The position numbers and the translations under genes were made by a program. A stretch of 64,000 nt of DNA, taken from Nonomuraea basaltis (lineage in GTDB: Bacteria > Actinomycetota > Actinomycetes > Streptosporangiales > Streptosporangiaceae). The stretch is from the NCBI RefSeq assembly GCF_005893125.1, contig NZ_VCJS01000036.1, positions 17,997 through 81,996 on the forward strand, in the 5' to 3' direction. The notes under the pieces were generated by a model, which saw nothing but the letters and a program-made list of their open reading frames with translations, made no database searches and had not been told where the DNA came from. Below are positions 57,707-64,000 of the stretch, one piece after another. How positions within the stretch are numbered: the first letter of the stretch is position 1; every line of letters begins with the position of its first letter.

Positions 57707-58477
57707 ATGGAAGCGATCTTGAAGGATCCGGCGGGCGCCGTGATCGGTCTCGACTTCGACGGGACTCTGTCGCCGATCGTGCCCGACCCCGCCACGGCCG
57801 TGATCCACCCGAAGGCGCCCGCGGTCCTCGCCGAGCTGGGGGCGCACGTCCTCGCGGTGGCCATCGTGACCGGCCGGCCCCCGGCCACCGCGCTGGAGCT
57901 GGGGCCGGGGCTGGCCGACGTGCCTGGGCTCGTCGTGCTCGGGCACTACGGCTTCGAGCGCTGGGAGGACGGCCGGATCTCCGCGCCGCCGCCCCCGCCC
58001 GGCGTGCCGCGCGCCGAGGCGGAGCTGCAACTGCTGCTCGGCTCGCTCGGGCTGCAGGGCGTCACGATCGAGGACAAGGGCCGCGCCGTGGCGGTGCACA
58101 CCCGGCGCAGCGCCGATCCCGAGGGTGCGCTCGCCACTCTGCGCGAGCCGCTGGCGCGGCTGGCCGGCAAGCACGGGCTGGTGGTCGAGCCCGGCCGCAT
58201 GGTGCTGGAGCTGCGGCCGCCGGGCATGGACAAGGGGCACGCGCTCAGCCTGTTCCTGGCCGAGCGGGCCGCCAGGTCGGTCATGTTCGTAGGCGACGAC
58301 CTGGGCGATCTGGCCGCGTTCGACGCCGTACGCGCCTCGGGGCTGCCCGGCGTGACCGTGTGCAGCGGGTCCGCGGAGGTCACCGCGCTGGCCGAGCGGG
58401 CCGACATCGTGGTGGACGGCCCGGACGGGGTCGTGGCGTTGCTTGAGGAGTTCACGTCGGCCTTCAGCCGTTCCTGA
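57707..58477 (+). CDS. otsB: Trehalose-6-phosphate phosphatase
   Basis: 256 residues from the ATG at 57707, with GAGGA upstream; a GTG at 57689 in the same frame is the alternative. HAD phosphatase: GLDFDGTLSPIV (catalytic Asp pair), VTGRPP, DKGHALSLF and FVGDDLGDLAAF. The cap domain lies between about 100 and 190. It removes phosphate from trehalose-6-phosphate. otsA lies on the opposite strand 750 bases downstream with one secreted-protein gene between, so the pair is not a single operon here. Confidence 0.93.
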   Translation: MEAILKDPAGAVIGLDFDGTLSPIVPDPATAVIHPKAPAVLAELGAHVLAVAIVTGRPPATALELGPGLADVPGLVVLGHYGFERWEDGRISAPPPPPGVPRAEAELQLLLGSLGLQGVTIEDKGRAVAVHTRRSADPEGALATLREPLARLAGKHGLVVEPGRMVLELRPPGMDKGHALSLFLAERAARSVMFVGDDLGDLAAFDAVRASGLPGVTVCSGSAEVTALAERADIVVDGPDGVVALLEEFTSAFSRS

Positions 58478-58615
58478 CCCGGCGCGCCTCGGACCGGCTC
58501 GCCGCCGTTCGTGACGTGACGCACGCCTGGATCGGCTCCCGGCCGTTCGTGACGTGACGCACCCTGGATCGGCTCCTGGCTGTTCATGACCGATGTTTCA
58601 GTCGTTCATGAGTGA
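58460..58615. repeat. Degenerate tandem repeats, about 37-38 bp unit
   Basis: Units at 58496-58533 and 58534-58570 are nearly identical and share GCCGTTCGTGACGTGACGCA and CTGGATCGGCTCC. A third, partial copy begins at 58571. Decayed units (GCCGTTCCTGAC before, AGTCGTTCATGAG after) give about four to five copies in total between otsB and the next gene. No function is recognised. Confidence 0.85.
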
Positions 58616-58646
58616 TCTGCAAGTGGCGGTCCCTAGGGTCAGGCGC

Positions 58647-59225
58647 ATGTCCAAGCGTTGCCTTGCCGTCGCCTTCGTCGCTGCGGCCACCGTCCTGACA
58701 GCCGCCCTTCCCGCGAACGCCGCGCCCGCCCAGCCGCTGAAGCTGCGCAACGGCCTGACCCTCTACATCCCCATCCAGTGGGAGGTGCACCGCTTCGGCG
58801 CCGACGTGGTCCAGGTCGTCACCGGCAAGTGCGGCAAGCCCAAGGGCTGGGGCACGCCCGAGTGCGACGCCTTCTACGTCCTCGGCCCCTCGTACATCAG
58901 GCGCGGTGCCGAGGGGTTCGGCCCCTACACGGGCAAGAGGCCCTACTACCCGGCGAGCGACGTGCAGCCCTGCCCGGTCAACAAGAAGTGGGGCGAGATC
59001 ATCGGCCCGAAGGTCACGCGCGGCCTGCGCCAGGTCGGCGCGGGACACAAGGCCGCCTACAACGCCTGGAAGTCCGAATGCGTCAGCTTCTCCGGCAGCA
59101 CCACCAAGGTGCGGGCCCGCTTCACGCAGCGCGAGTGGCACCTGCCGCAGAGCAAGATCCTCGTCGTCGACCAGTGGAACACGCCGGGGCTGTCCGACGC
59201 GCTCAAGTACGCCGACTGGAAGTAG
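58647..59225 (+). CDS. Small secreted protein of unknown function
   Basis: 192 residues from the ATG at 58647. Signal peptide MSKRCLAVAFVAAATVLTAA, with cleavage likely after PANA. The mature part has four cysteines (GKCGKPKGWGTPECDAF, DVQPCPVNKKW, KSECVSFS), probably two disulphides. It has many aromatic and Lys/Gly residues and begins with a beta-hairpin-like LRNGLTLYIPIQWEVHRFG. A compact extracellular domain is likely; I recognise no family. It converges with otsA, whose stop lies four bases away. Confidence 0.8.
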   Translation: MSKRCLAVAFVAAATVLTAALPANAAPAQPLKLRNGLTLYIPIQWEVHRFGADVVQVVTGKCGKPKGWGTPECDAFYVLGPSYIRRGAEGFGPYTGKRPYYPASDVQPCPVNKKWGEIIGPKVTRGLRQVGAGHKAAYNAWKSECVSFSGSTTKVRARFTQREWHLPQSKILVVDQWNTPGLSDALKYADWK

Positions 59226-59229
59226 AGGC

Positions 59230-60654
59230 TCACGCCAGTGCGTCGAGCTGGGCCGCGAGCCACTTCTGCGGGGGCAGGGCGGTGGCCGCGGCGCACAGCT
59301 TGTCGCGGCGCGCCCTGCGCTCGTCCTCCGGCATGACCAGCGCCTCGTGCAGGGCCGCGGCGGTGCCGCTGATGTCGTAGGGGTTGACCACGATCGCGTG
59401 CGGGCCCAGCTCTGCCGCCGCGCCCGCCTCGCGCGAGAGCACCAGCGCGCAGCGCGGCGACAGCACCGGGCCCTCCTTGGCGACCAGGTTCATCCCGTCG
59501 CGGATGGGGTTGACCAGCAGCACGTCGGCCATCCGGTACGCGGCCAGCGAGCGCGGGTAGTCGTCGTTGACATTGAGGATCAGCGGGTCCCAGTCCTCGG
59601 TGGCGAACTCGTTCTCGATCTCCTGGGCCATGCGCTGCACCGAGGCGGTGTATTCACGGTATTCGGGCAGGTCGTGCCGGCTCGGATAGGCGAAGGCCAG
59701 GTGCACCACACGCCCGTGCCACTCGGGGTGCGCGGACAGGAACTCGCCGTAGGCCACCAGGCCGCGCACGATGTTCTTCGACAGCTCGGTGCGGTCGATG
59801 CGGACGATCAGTTTGCGGTCGCCGACCTGCTCCCTGATCGCGGCCATGTGGGACTCGACGTCCGGCTCGCAGGCCCGCTCCCACAGCGCCGCGCCGTCCA
59901 CTCCGAGGCTGTGCACGCCGATCCGGGTCGTCCTGCCCTCATGGGTGACGCTGTGGGCCACGCGGTCGACCTCGGCGCCGAGCAGCGCCTCGCAGCAGTC
60001 CATGAACGCCCCCGCCCACCGTCCGGTCAGGAACCCGGCGTGATCGGCCCCCAGGATGCCCTCCAGGACCTCTCCGGCCACCTCGTCGGGCAGCAGGGAG
60101 AAGTATTCGGGCGGCGCCCACGGGGTGTGGCTGAAGTGCGCGATGCGCAGGTCGGGCCGCTCGGCCCGGAGCATCGCCGGGGTCAGTGTCAGGTGGTAGT
60201 CCTGCACCATCACCCGGGCGCCGTGCCCGGCCTCCTCGGCCAGCGCCAGCGCGAACGCGCCGTTGTAGTCGCGGTAGGACTCCCACTCACGCGCGAACCT
60301 CGTGCCGAAGTTGGGCGCGTTGGGGATGTCGTAGAGCAGGTGGTTGACGAACCACAGGGTGGAGTTGGCCACGGCGTTGTAGGCGCGGTGGAAGGTGGCC
60401 GGCGGGATGTCCAGCATCCGCAGCGGCCCGGTATCGTAACCGGCGTGGTCGATCCGGCCGCCGGGAGACAGGCGCACGGCGCTGCGGTCGTCGTCGGACA
60501 GCGCCGCACAAACCCACAGGACGCCGTCCTTCTTCGCCACCCCGGACAGCCCGGACACCAGGCCGCCGCCGCCTCGCCTCATGGTCAGCTCGCCGTCGTC
60601 GGAGACGGTGAAGGAGACCGGCCCTCTGTTCGAGGCCACCAGGACGCTGTTCAT
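59230..60654 (-). CDS. otsA: Trehalose-6-phosphate synthase (GT20 family)
   Basis: 474 residues, the usual length. VLVASNRGPVSF and MRRGGGGLVSGL at the N-terminus (donor-binding loop), MVQDYHLTLTPAMLR, AHFSHTPWAPPEYF, then ADVLLVNPIRDGMNLVAKEGPV with the GT20 signature. It joins glucose from a nucleotide sugar to glucose-6-phosphate. The acceptor-side motif differs somewhat from E. coli OtsA, as in other actinomycete versions, so the donor (UDP- or GDP-glucose) is uncertain. AAGGGAG precedes the ATG; divergent from the sigma factor with only 31 bases between. Confidence 0.92.
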   Translation of the reverse strand: MNSVLVASNRGPVSFTVSDDGELTMRRGGGGLVSGLSGVAKKDGVLWVCAALSDDDRSAVRLSPGGRIDHAGYDTGPLRMLDIPPATFHRAYNAVANSTLWFVNHLLYDIPNAPNFGTRFAREWESYRDYNGAFALALAEEAGHGARVMVQDYHLTLTPAMLRAERPDLRIAHFSHTPWAPPEYFSLLPDEVAGEVLEGILGADHAGFLTGRWAGAFMDCCEALLGAEVDRVAHSVTHEGRTTRIGVHSLGVDGAALWERACEPDVESHMAAIREQVGDRKLIVRIDRTELSKNIVRGLVAYGEFLSAHPEWHGRVVHLAFAYPSRHDLPEYREYTASVQRMAQEIENEFATEDWDPLILNVNDDYPRSLAAYRMADVLLVNPIRDGMNLVAKEGPVLSPRCALVLSREAGAAAELGPHAIVVNPYDISGTAAALHEALVMPEDERRARRDKLCAAATALPPQKWLAAQLDALA

Positions 60655-60685
60655 GAAGGCTCCCTTCGATCATAGGATCCCAGCT

Positions 60686-61240
60686 ATGGCGCTTGATGAG
60701 CTAACCGAGGAACTCGCCCGATCCGCCGCAGCTGGAGATCATCGCGCGCTTGGCGAGCTGTTGGCCAGGATCGAGCCCGATGTGATGCGGCACTGCGCCC
60801 GGATCCTGCCCTATCACCAGGATGCGGAGGAGGCCTCCCAGGACACCTTGCTGGCCGTGGCCCGCAACATCGGGCGGTTCGAGGGGCGGGCGAGGTTCAG
60901 CACCTGGCTGCACATCGTGACCGCCAACTGCGCGCGGACGACGTACCGGTCGCTCAAGCGCCGGGCGGCCGAGCAGACCTCGGACGAGCTGCCGGTGCAG
61001 AAGCCCGACGCGCGGCGGGTGAGCGTGATCGCCGGCTCCCGGCTCGACCTGCTCGACGCGATGGAGGCGCTGGAGGCCGACAAGCCCGACCTGGCGCAGG
61101 CGCTGGTGCTGCGCGACATCGTCCAGCTCGACTACAACGAGGTGGCCGAGCAGCTCGGCATCCCGCTCGGCACCGCCAAGTCGCGCATTCACCAGGCCCG
61201 CAAATATGTGCAGGGCGTGCTGGGCGAGGACTATCGCTGA
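60686..61240 (+). CDS. ECF-like RNA polymerase sigma factor
   Basis: 184 residues. Sigma region 2 (HCARILPYHQDAEEASQDTL and GRFEGRARFSTWLHIVTANC) and region 4 (DIVQLDYNEVAEQLGIPLGT, then AKSRIHQARKYVQ) are both present, without regions 1 or 3, as in extracytoplasmic-function sigma factors. No anti-sigma gene follows; the next unit is the SAM riboswitch. The promoters of this gene and otsA share 31 bases, so trehalose synthesis and this sigma factor may be controlled together. A start further upstream would run through the otsA 5' end. Confidence 0.9.
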   Translation: MALDELTEELARSAAAGDHRALGELLARIEPDVMRHCARILPYHQDAEEASQDTLLAVARNIGRFEGRARFSTWLHIVTANCARTTYRSLKRRAAEQTSDELPVQKPDARRVSVIAGSRLDLLDAMEALEADKPDLAQALVLRDIVQLDYNEVAEQLGIPLGTAKSRIHQARKYVQGVLGEDYR

Positions 61241-61321
61241 GACTTCACGTCTCACTTGCTGAGACGGATGGCCTTTTCGGCTACTGGGGCGGGTAGAGTC
61301 CCTTTCAACAACTGAATATTG

Positions 61322-61458
61322 CTCATCCAGAGGGGTGGAGGGACCGGCCCTGCGAAGCCCCGGCAACCCTCCCGGCTTGTGACTCGCGACGTGGCGAGGC
61401 CGACCGGGACAGGTGCCAATTCCGGTTCGCGGTCAAGGTGGCCGCGGGCGAAGATGAG
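61322..61458 (+). ncRNA. SAM-I (S-box) riboswitch
   Basis: The conserved core AGAGGGGTGGAGGGACCGGC is followed by CCTGCGAAGCCCCGGCAACC and, after a variable arm, GGTGCCAATTCC, the order of the SAM-I family. Closing helix P1 is formed by CTCATC (61322-61327) and GATGAG (61453-61458). The ribosome site GGGAAGG begins at the end of P1, nine bases before the ATG at 61474, and no separate terminator hairpin is seen. SAM binding would therefore stabilise P1 and block ribosome entry, giving translational control. High SAM should shut off thrC-like and cysO-like synthesis. Confidence 0.93.
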
Positions 61459-61473
61459 GGAAGGCCTCGCTTC

Positions 61474-62709
61474 ATGTCGCTCGACTTTGGTCCTGCTGTC
61501 GCTCTCACCTGCCGCGAGTGCGGCGCCCGCTACCCGCTCGGTCCGAGCTTCGCCTGTCTGGAGTGTTTCGGGCCGCTCGAAGCGGCCTACGACTTCGGCA
61601 ACGTGACCCGCGCGGACATCGAGTCGGGACCGGCGAACATCTGGCGCTACCGCTCGTTGCTGCCCGTGCCGGCCGACGTGGCCGGCAAGCCCAACATGAA
61701 CCCGGGCTGGACCAAGCTGGTCAAGGCGGGCAACCTCGGGCAGACGCTCGGCATCAAGTCCCTGTACGTCAAGGATGACTCCGGCAATCCCACCCACTCC
61801 TTCAAGGACCGGGTGGTCGCCATGGCCGTCGAGGCCGCGCGCAACTTCGGTTTCCACACGCTTTCCTGCTCCTCCACGGGCAACCTCGCGGGCGCGGTCA
61901 CGGCCGCCGCCGCGCGGGCGGGGCTCGACGCCTGCGTGTTCATCCCGGCCAACCTGGAAGCGGCCAAGATCGCCATGGCCCGCGTGTTCGGGGGCAAGCT
62001 GATCGGGATCGAGGGCACCTATGACGACGTCAACAGGTTCTGCTCCGAACTGATCGGCGATCCGCTGGGTGACAAGTGGGGCTTCACCAACATCAACCTG
62101 CGGCCCTACTACGCCGAGGGCTCCAAGACGCTCGCGTACGAGATCGCCGAGCAGCTCGGGTGGCGCCTGCCCGAGCAGATCATCATCCCCATCGCCTCCG
62201 GCTCACAGCTCACGAAGATCGACAAGGGCTTCAAAGAGCTGGTGGCACTGGGCCTGGTCGAGGACACGCCTTACAAGATCTTCGGAGCGCAGGCGGCCGG
62301 GTGCTCGCCGGTGTCGACGGCTTACAAGGCCGGGCACGAGGTCGTCCAGCCGGTCAAGCCGGACACCATCGCCAAGTCACTGGCCATCGGCAACCCCGCG
62401 GACGGCCCGTACGTGCTGGACATCGCCCGGCGCACCGGAGGGGCCGTCGAGGACGTCACGGACCCCGAGATCGTGGCCGCGATCAAGCTGCTGGCCTCGA
62501 CCGAGGGCATCTTCGCCGAGACCGCGGGCGGGGTGACCGTGGGCGTGCTCAAGAAGCTCGTCGAGACGGGTCAGCTCGACCCCGAGGCCGAGACCGTGGT
62601 GCTGAACACCGGCGACGGGCTCAAGACGCTCGACGTGATCACCGGCGAGTCCGCCCAGCCCACCGCCGTGATCCGGCCCTCTCTCGACGCGTTCCGCGCG
62701 GCTGTCTGA
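61474..62709 (+). CDS. thrC: Threonine-synthase-family PLP enzyme (SAM-riboswitch controlled)
   Basis: 411 residues. N-terminal zinc-ribbon-like CRECGARYPLGPSFACLECF, then the fold type II PLP core: NPTHSFKDRVVAMAVE (PLP Lys), SCSSTGNLAGAVTAAAARAG and IPIASGSQLTKI. Threonine synthase makes threonine from O-phosphohomoserine. A SAM-I riboswitch instead points to methionine metabolism, and the next gene encodes a sulfur carrier. So this may be a paralogue that adds sulfur to a homoserine ester (inference). Actinomycetes usually also carry hom-thrC-thrB elsewhere. The ATG at 61474 follows GGGAAGG. Confidence 0.85.
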   Translation: MSLDFGPAVALTCRECGARYPLGPSFACLECFGPLEAAYDFGNVTRADIESGPANIWRYRSLLPVPADVAGKPNMNPGWTKLVKAGNLGQTLGIKSLYVKDDSGNPTHSFKDRVVAMAVEAARNFGFHTLSCSSTGNLAGAVTAAAARAGLDACVFIPANLEAAKIAMARVFGGKLIGIEGTYDDVNRFCSELIGDPLGDKWGFTNINLRPYYAEGSKTLAYEIAEQLGWRLPEQIIIPIASGSQLTKIDKGFKELVALGLVEDTPYKIFGAQAAGCSPVSTAYKAGHEVVQPVKPDTIAKSLAIGNPADGPYVLDIARRTGGAVEDVTDPEIVAAIKLLASTEGIFAETAGGVTVGVLKKLVETGQLDPEAETVVLNTGDGLKTLDVITGESAQPTAVIRPSLDAFRAAV

Positions 62710-62732
62710 CAACCAGGAAAGGCAAGATAACC

Positions 62733-63008
62733 ATGAGCGTCTCTGTGCGGATTCCCACCATTCTGCGCACGTACACCGGGGGCAGCGCGGAAGTCAGTGG
62801 CGAGGGCGCGACTCTTCGTGACGTGCTGGCCAAGCTCGACTCCGACTACCCGGGGATCGGCGCGAGAATTCTCGATGAATCGGGCAAGATTCGGCGTTTC
62901 GTCAACGTTTATGTTGGGGAAGAGGACGTCCGATTTGCCGAAGGGCTCGACACTCCCGCCCCTGAGGGCACTCAGATCTCTATCATCCCGGCGGTCGCGG
63001 GCGGCTGA
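62733..63008 (+). CDS. cysO: Sulfur carrier protein, CysO/MoaD/ThiS-like
   Basis: 91 residues, ubiquitin-like beta-grasp fold. MSVSVRIPTILRTYTGG at the start and IRRFVNVYVGEEDVRFAEG, ending IIPAVAGG. This closely resembles mycobacterial CysO, whose C-terminal Gly-Gly is activated to a thiocarboxylate that delivers sulfur to O-phosphoserine via CysM. Here the GG terminus is already exposed and no cysM or Mec+ protease gene adjoins; the partner is the thrC-like gene. AGGAAAGG fixes the ATG 24 bases after the thrC-like stop. A strong terminator follows. Confidence 0.92.
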   Translation: MSVSVRIPTILRTYTGGSAEVSGEGATLRDVLAKLDSDYPGIGARILDESGKIRRFVNVYVGEEDVRFAEGLDTPAPEGTQISIIPAVAGG

Positions 63009-63029
63009 GTGCGGTAGATCACATCCTTG

Positions 63030-63064
63030 AAGGCGCCCCATGTGGGCGCCTTCTCCTTTTCCCT
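63030..63064 (+). terminator. Rho-independent terminator after cysO-like gene
   Basis: GAAGGCGCCC (63030-63039) pairs with GGGCGCCTTC (63045-63054) around CATGT, followed by TCCTTTTCCC. It ends the riboswitch-controlled operon and separates it from csp. Confidence 0.92.
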
Positions 63065-63251
63065 ACCTATTCAACGTTGAACGACCCTCGATGCGAAGAA
63101 ATGCGTCGTTTGTGGATTGACTCTGTTGCCAAACCCCGTGCCACAGGTATGGTCGAGGGCGATCGTCTGGCTGATTTTCCCTTAAGTCATGCGATTACGG
63201 GTCTCGCGGAGGAATGGGCGAGATCTGTGAGCCCAGTAAGAGGAGTCGGAA

Positions 63252-63452
63252 GTGGCGCAGGGCACCGTCAAGTGGTTCAACGCGGACAAGGGCTACGGCT
63301 TCATCGCGGTAGACGGTGGTAAGGATGTATTCGTCCATTACTCAGCGATCATGATGGACGGGTATCGATCTCTCGAACAGGGGCAGCGCGTCGAGTTCGA
63401 GATCACGCAGGGCCAGAAGGGACCGCAGGCAGAGTCTGTCCGCGCGGTCTGA
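63252..63452 (+). CDS. cspA: Cold-shock protein (CspA family)
   Basis: 66 residues, a single cold-shock domain: GTVKWFNADKGYGFIAVDGG (RNP1) and DVFVHYSAI (RNP2). It binds single-stranded RNA and DNA and eases RNA structure. GTG start after GAGGAG. The 187-base leader upstream may be a structured cold-shock leader. The gene lies between cysO-like and groEL, an order I recall as similar in streptomycetes. Confidence 0.95.
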   Translation: MAQGTVKWFNADKGYGFIAVDGGKDVFVHYSAIMMDGYRSLEQGQRVEFEITQGQKGPQAESVRAV

Positions 63453-63538
63453 TTCACATCACTGGTATGCACCGGCCGCATCGCACGGCAGCGCAGTCCG
63501 TGCGAGCCGGCCACCTTCTTTCGCCGACTCGGTACGGC

Positions 63539-63557
63539 GGGCCGCGTCCAGCGGCCC
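63539..63557 (+). terminator. Possible csp terminator
   Basis: GGGCCGC (63539-63545) pairs with GCGGCCC (63551-63557) around GTCCA. A weaker hairpin follows, GCAGGT with ACCTGC at about 63,561-63,585. They lie about 90 bases after the csp stop, before the groEL control region. Confidence 0.45.
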
Positions 63558-63677
63558 ACCGCAGGTTGCAGCTCCCTGTACCTGCGGCGGGACATGTCTG
63601 CACGCACGGGGCGGCTCGCCGTACAGACGACTTAACCGGACTGACCTGGGCGGGAACCCCTAGGGCGGAGTGCTCCG

Positions 63678-63704
63678 CTTGCACTCGGCAGGGTAGAGTG
63701 CTAA
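63678..63704. promoter_or_regulatory. CIRCE operator 1 (HrcA-binding site)
   Basis: CTTGCACTC-N9-GAGTGCTAA closely matches the CIRCE consensus TTAGCACTC-N9-GAGTGCTAA. A TTGCAC -35 element within it and a TAAACA -10-like box 17 bases on may form the groEL promoter. HrcA represses it until heat shock. Confidence 0.88.
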
Positions 63705-63712
63705 ACAGTTCG

Positions 63713-63739
63713 TTGGCACTCTGTGTGGCAGAGTGCCAA
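63713..63739. promoter_or_regulatory. CIRCE operator 2 (HrcA-binding site)
   Basis: TTGGCACTC-N9-GAGTGCCAA, a perfect inverted repeat, eight bases downstream of the first CIRCE and about 110 bases before the groEL start. Tandem sites should give tight repression. Confidence 0.9.
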
Positions 63740-63849
63740 CAACTCGGATCGAGACGATGGGGTCTGCCGAACGGAGATGCAGGCTCGTGCCGTCGCGGGC
63801 GTCGGCTCGGTCCAGGACACGCCACCCTGTATCTGGGAGGTCTAGCCTT

Positions 63850-64000
63850 ATGGCAGCCAAGATGATCGCGTTTGACGAGGACGCCCGGCGCGGTCTCGAG
63901 CGCGGTATGAACCAGCTCGCTGACGCCGTCAAGGTGACCCTGGGCCCCAAGGGCCGCAACGTCGTGCTGGAGAAGAAGTGGGGCGCTCCCACGATCACCA
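63850..64000 (+). CDS. groL: 60-kDa chaperonin GroEL, 5' part
   Basis: The first 50 residues only; the window ends inside the gene. MAAKMIAFDEDARRGLERGM, then LADAVKVTLGPKGRNVVLEK and KWGAPTIT, is the GroEL N-terminus. It folds proteins in an ATP-driven double ring. GGGAGG lies nine bases before the ATG. There is no groES upstream, so this is the stand-alone copy (usually called groEL2 or groL1 in actinomycetes), controlled by the two CIRCE sites. Confidence 0.97.
   Translation, partial: MAAKMIAFDEDARRGLERGMNQLADAVKVTLGPKGRNVVLEKKWGAPTIT

Noticed and set aside
58496..58590. CRISPR array
   Set aside because: The repeats are contiguous and degenerate, without unique spacers, so this is a tandem repeat rather than CRISPR.
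58906..60675. 589-codon plus-strand frame over otsA
   Set aside because: Antisense shadow of otsA and out of frame with the secreted protein gene.
61252..61300. Terminator hairpin after the sigma factor gene
   Set aside because: GAGAC and GTCTC form only a five-base stem with several alternative pairings, too weak to call.

Overview
The window is GC-rich, uses GTG and TTG starts freely, and carries typical actinobacterial genes: a SepF paralogue, a CtpE-type P-ATPase, a mycosin, DUF1707 and DUF3263 proteins, a CIRCE-controlled groEL and a CysO-like sulfur carrier. It is most likely chromosome of a filamentous actinomycete. Streptosporangiales (Nonomuraea or Streptosporangium relatives) is my best guess, but the rank below class is inference only. 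No tRNA, rRNA or CRISPR array was recognised.

Bases 1 to about 33,050 are an accessory region devoted to a cell-surface polysaccharide. It holds five methyltransferases (one frameshifted), a GT-C-like membrane protein, two GT4 glycosyltransferases, an AsnB-type amidotransferase, a sulfotransferase, a Wzx-like flippase, a Wzy-like membrane protein, two SDR sugar-nucleotide enzymes, a WecA/MraY-type phosphoglycosyl transferase and a Wzz/BY-kinase fusion. It ends with a DUF4012 protein and a small LPxTG-type wall protein. Together these could assemble, modify, flip, polymerise and length-control a lipid-linked glycan. The genes are interrupted by a graveyard of broken insertion sequences (ISAs1, IS3, IS5-like, IS110, IS256, IS630, IS1380). 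Two inverted IS1380 relics bracket the Wzy-like gene. A secreted orphan and a secreted subtilase also lie here.

Bases 33,050 to 34,200 hold no recognisable gene and mark the boundary. From 34,200 to 64,000 the sequence is orderly and core-like: sepF paralogue; unknown membrane protein; argS, a P-type ATPase and plsX (one strand); divergent DUF1707 protein and KamA-family radical SAM enzyme; a secreted Gly-rich protein; an SOS-box-controlled DUF222-like small ORF; a Wzm/Wzt-type glycan exporter; a complete five-gene peptide ABC importer with a strong hairpin after the binding-protein gene; a thiolase-like/DUF35 pair; an orphan mycosin; a SAM hydroxide adenosyltransferase; a DUF3263 protein; otsB and otsA; an ECF-like sigma factor; and finally thrC-like, cysO-like, csp and groEL.

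The most interesting unit is 61,322-63,008. A SAM-I riboswitch precedes a threonine-synthase-family PLP enzyme, followed directly by a CysO-like sulfur carrier ending in AVAGG. SAM control plus a thiocarboxylate carrier suggests that this 'threonine synthase' works in sulfur amino-acid (homocysteine or methionine) synthesis rather than threonine synthesis. This is inference from context, not a demonstrated function.
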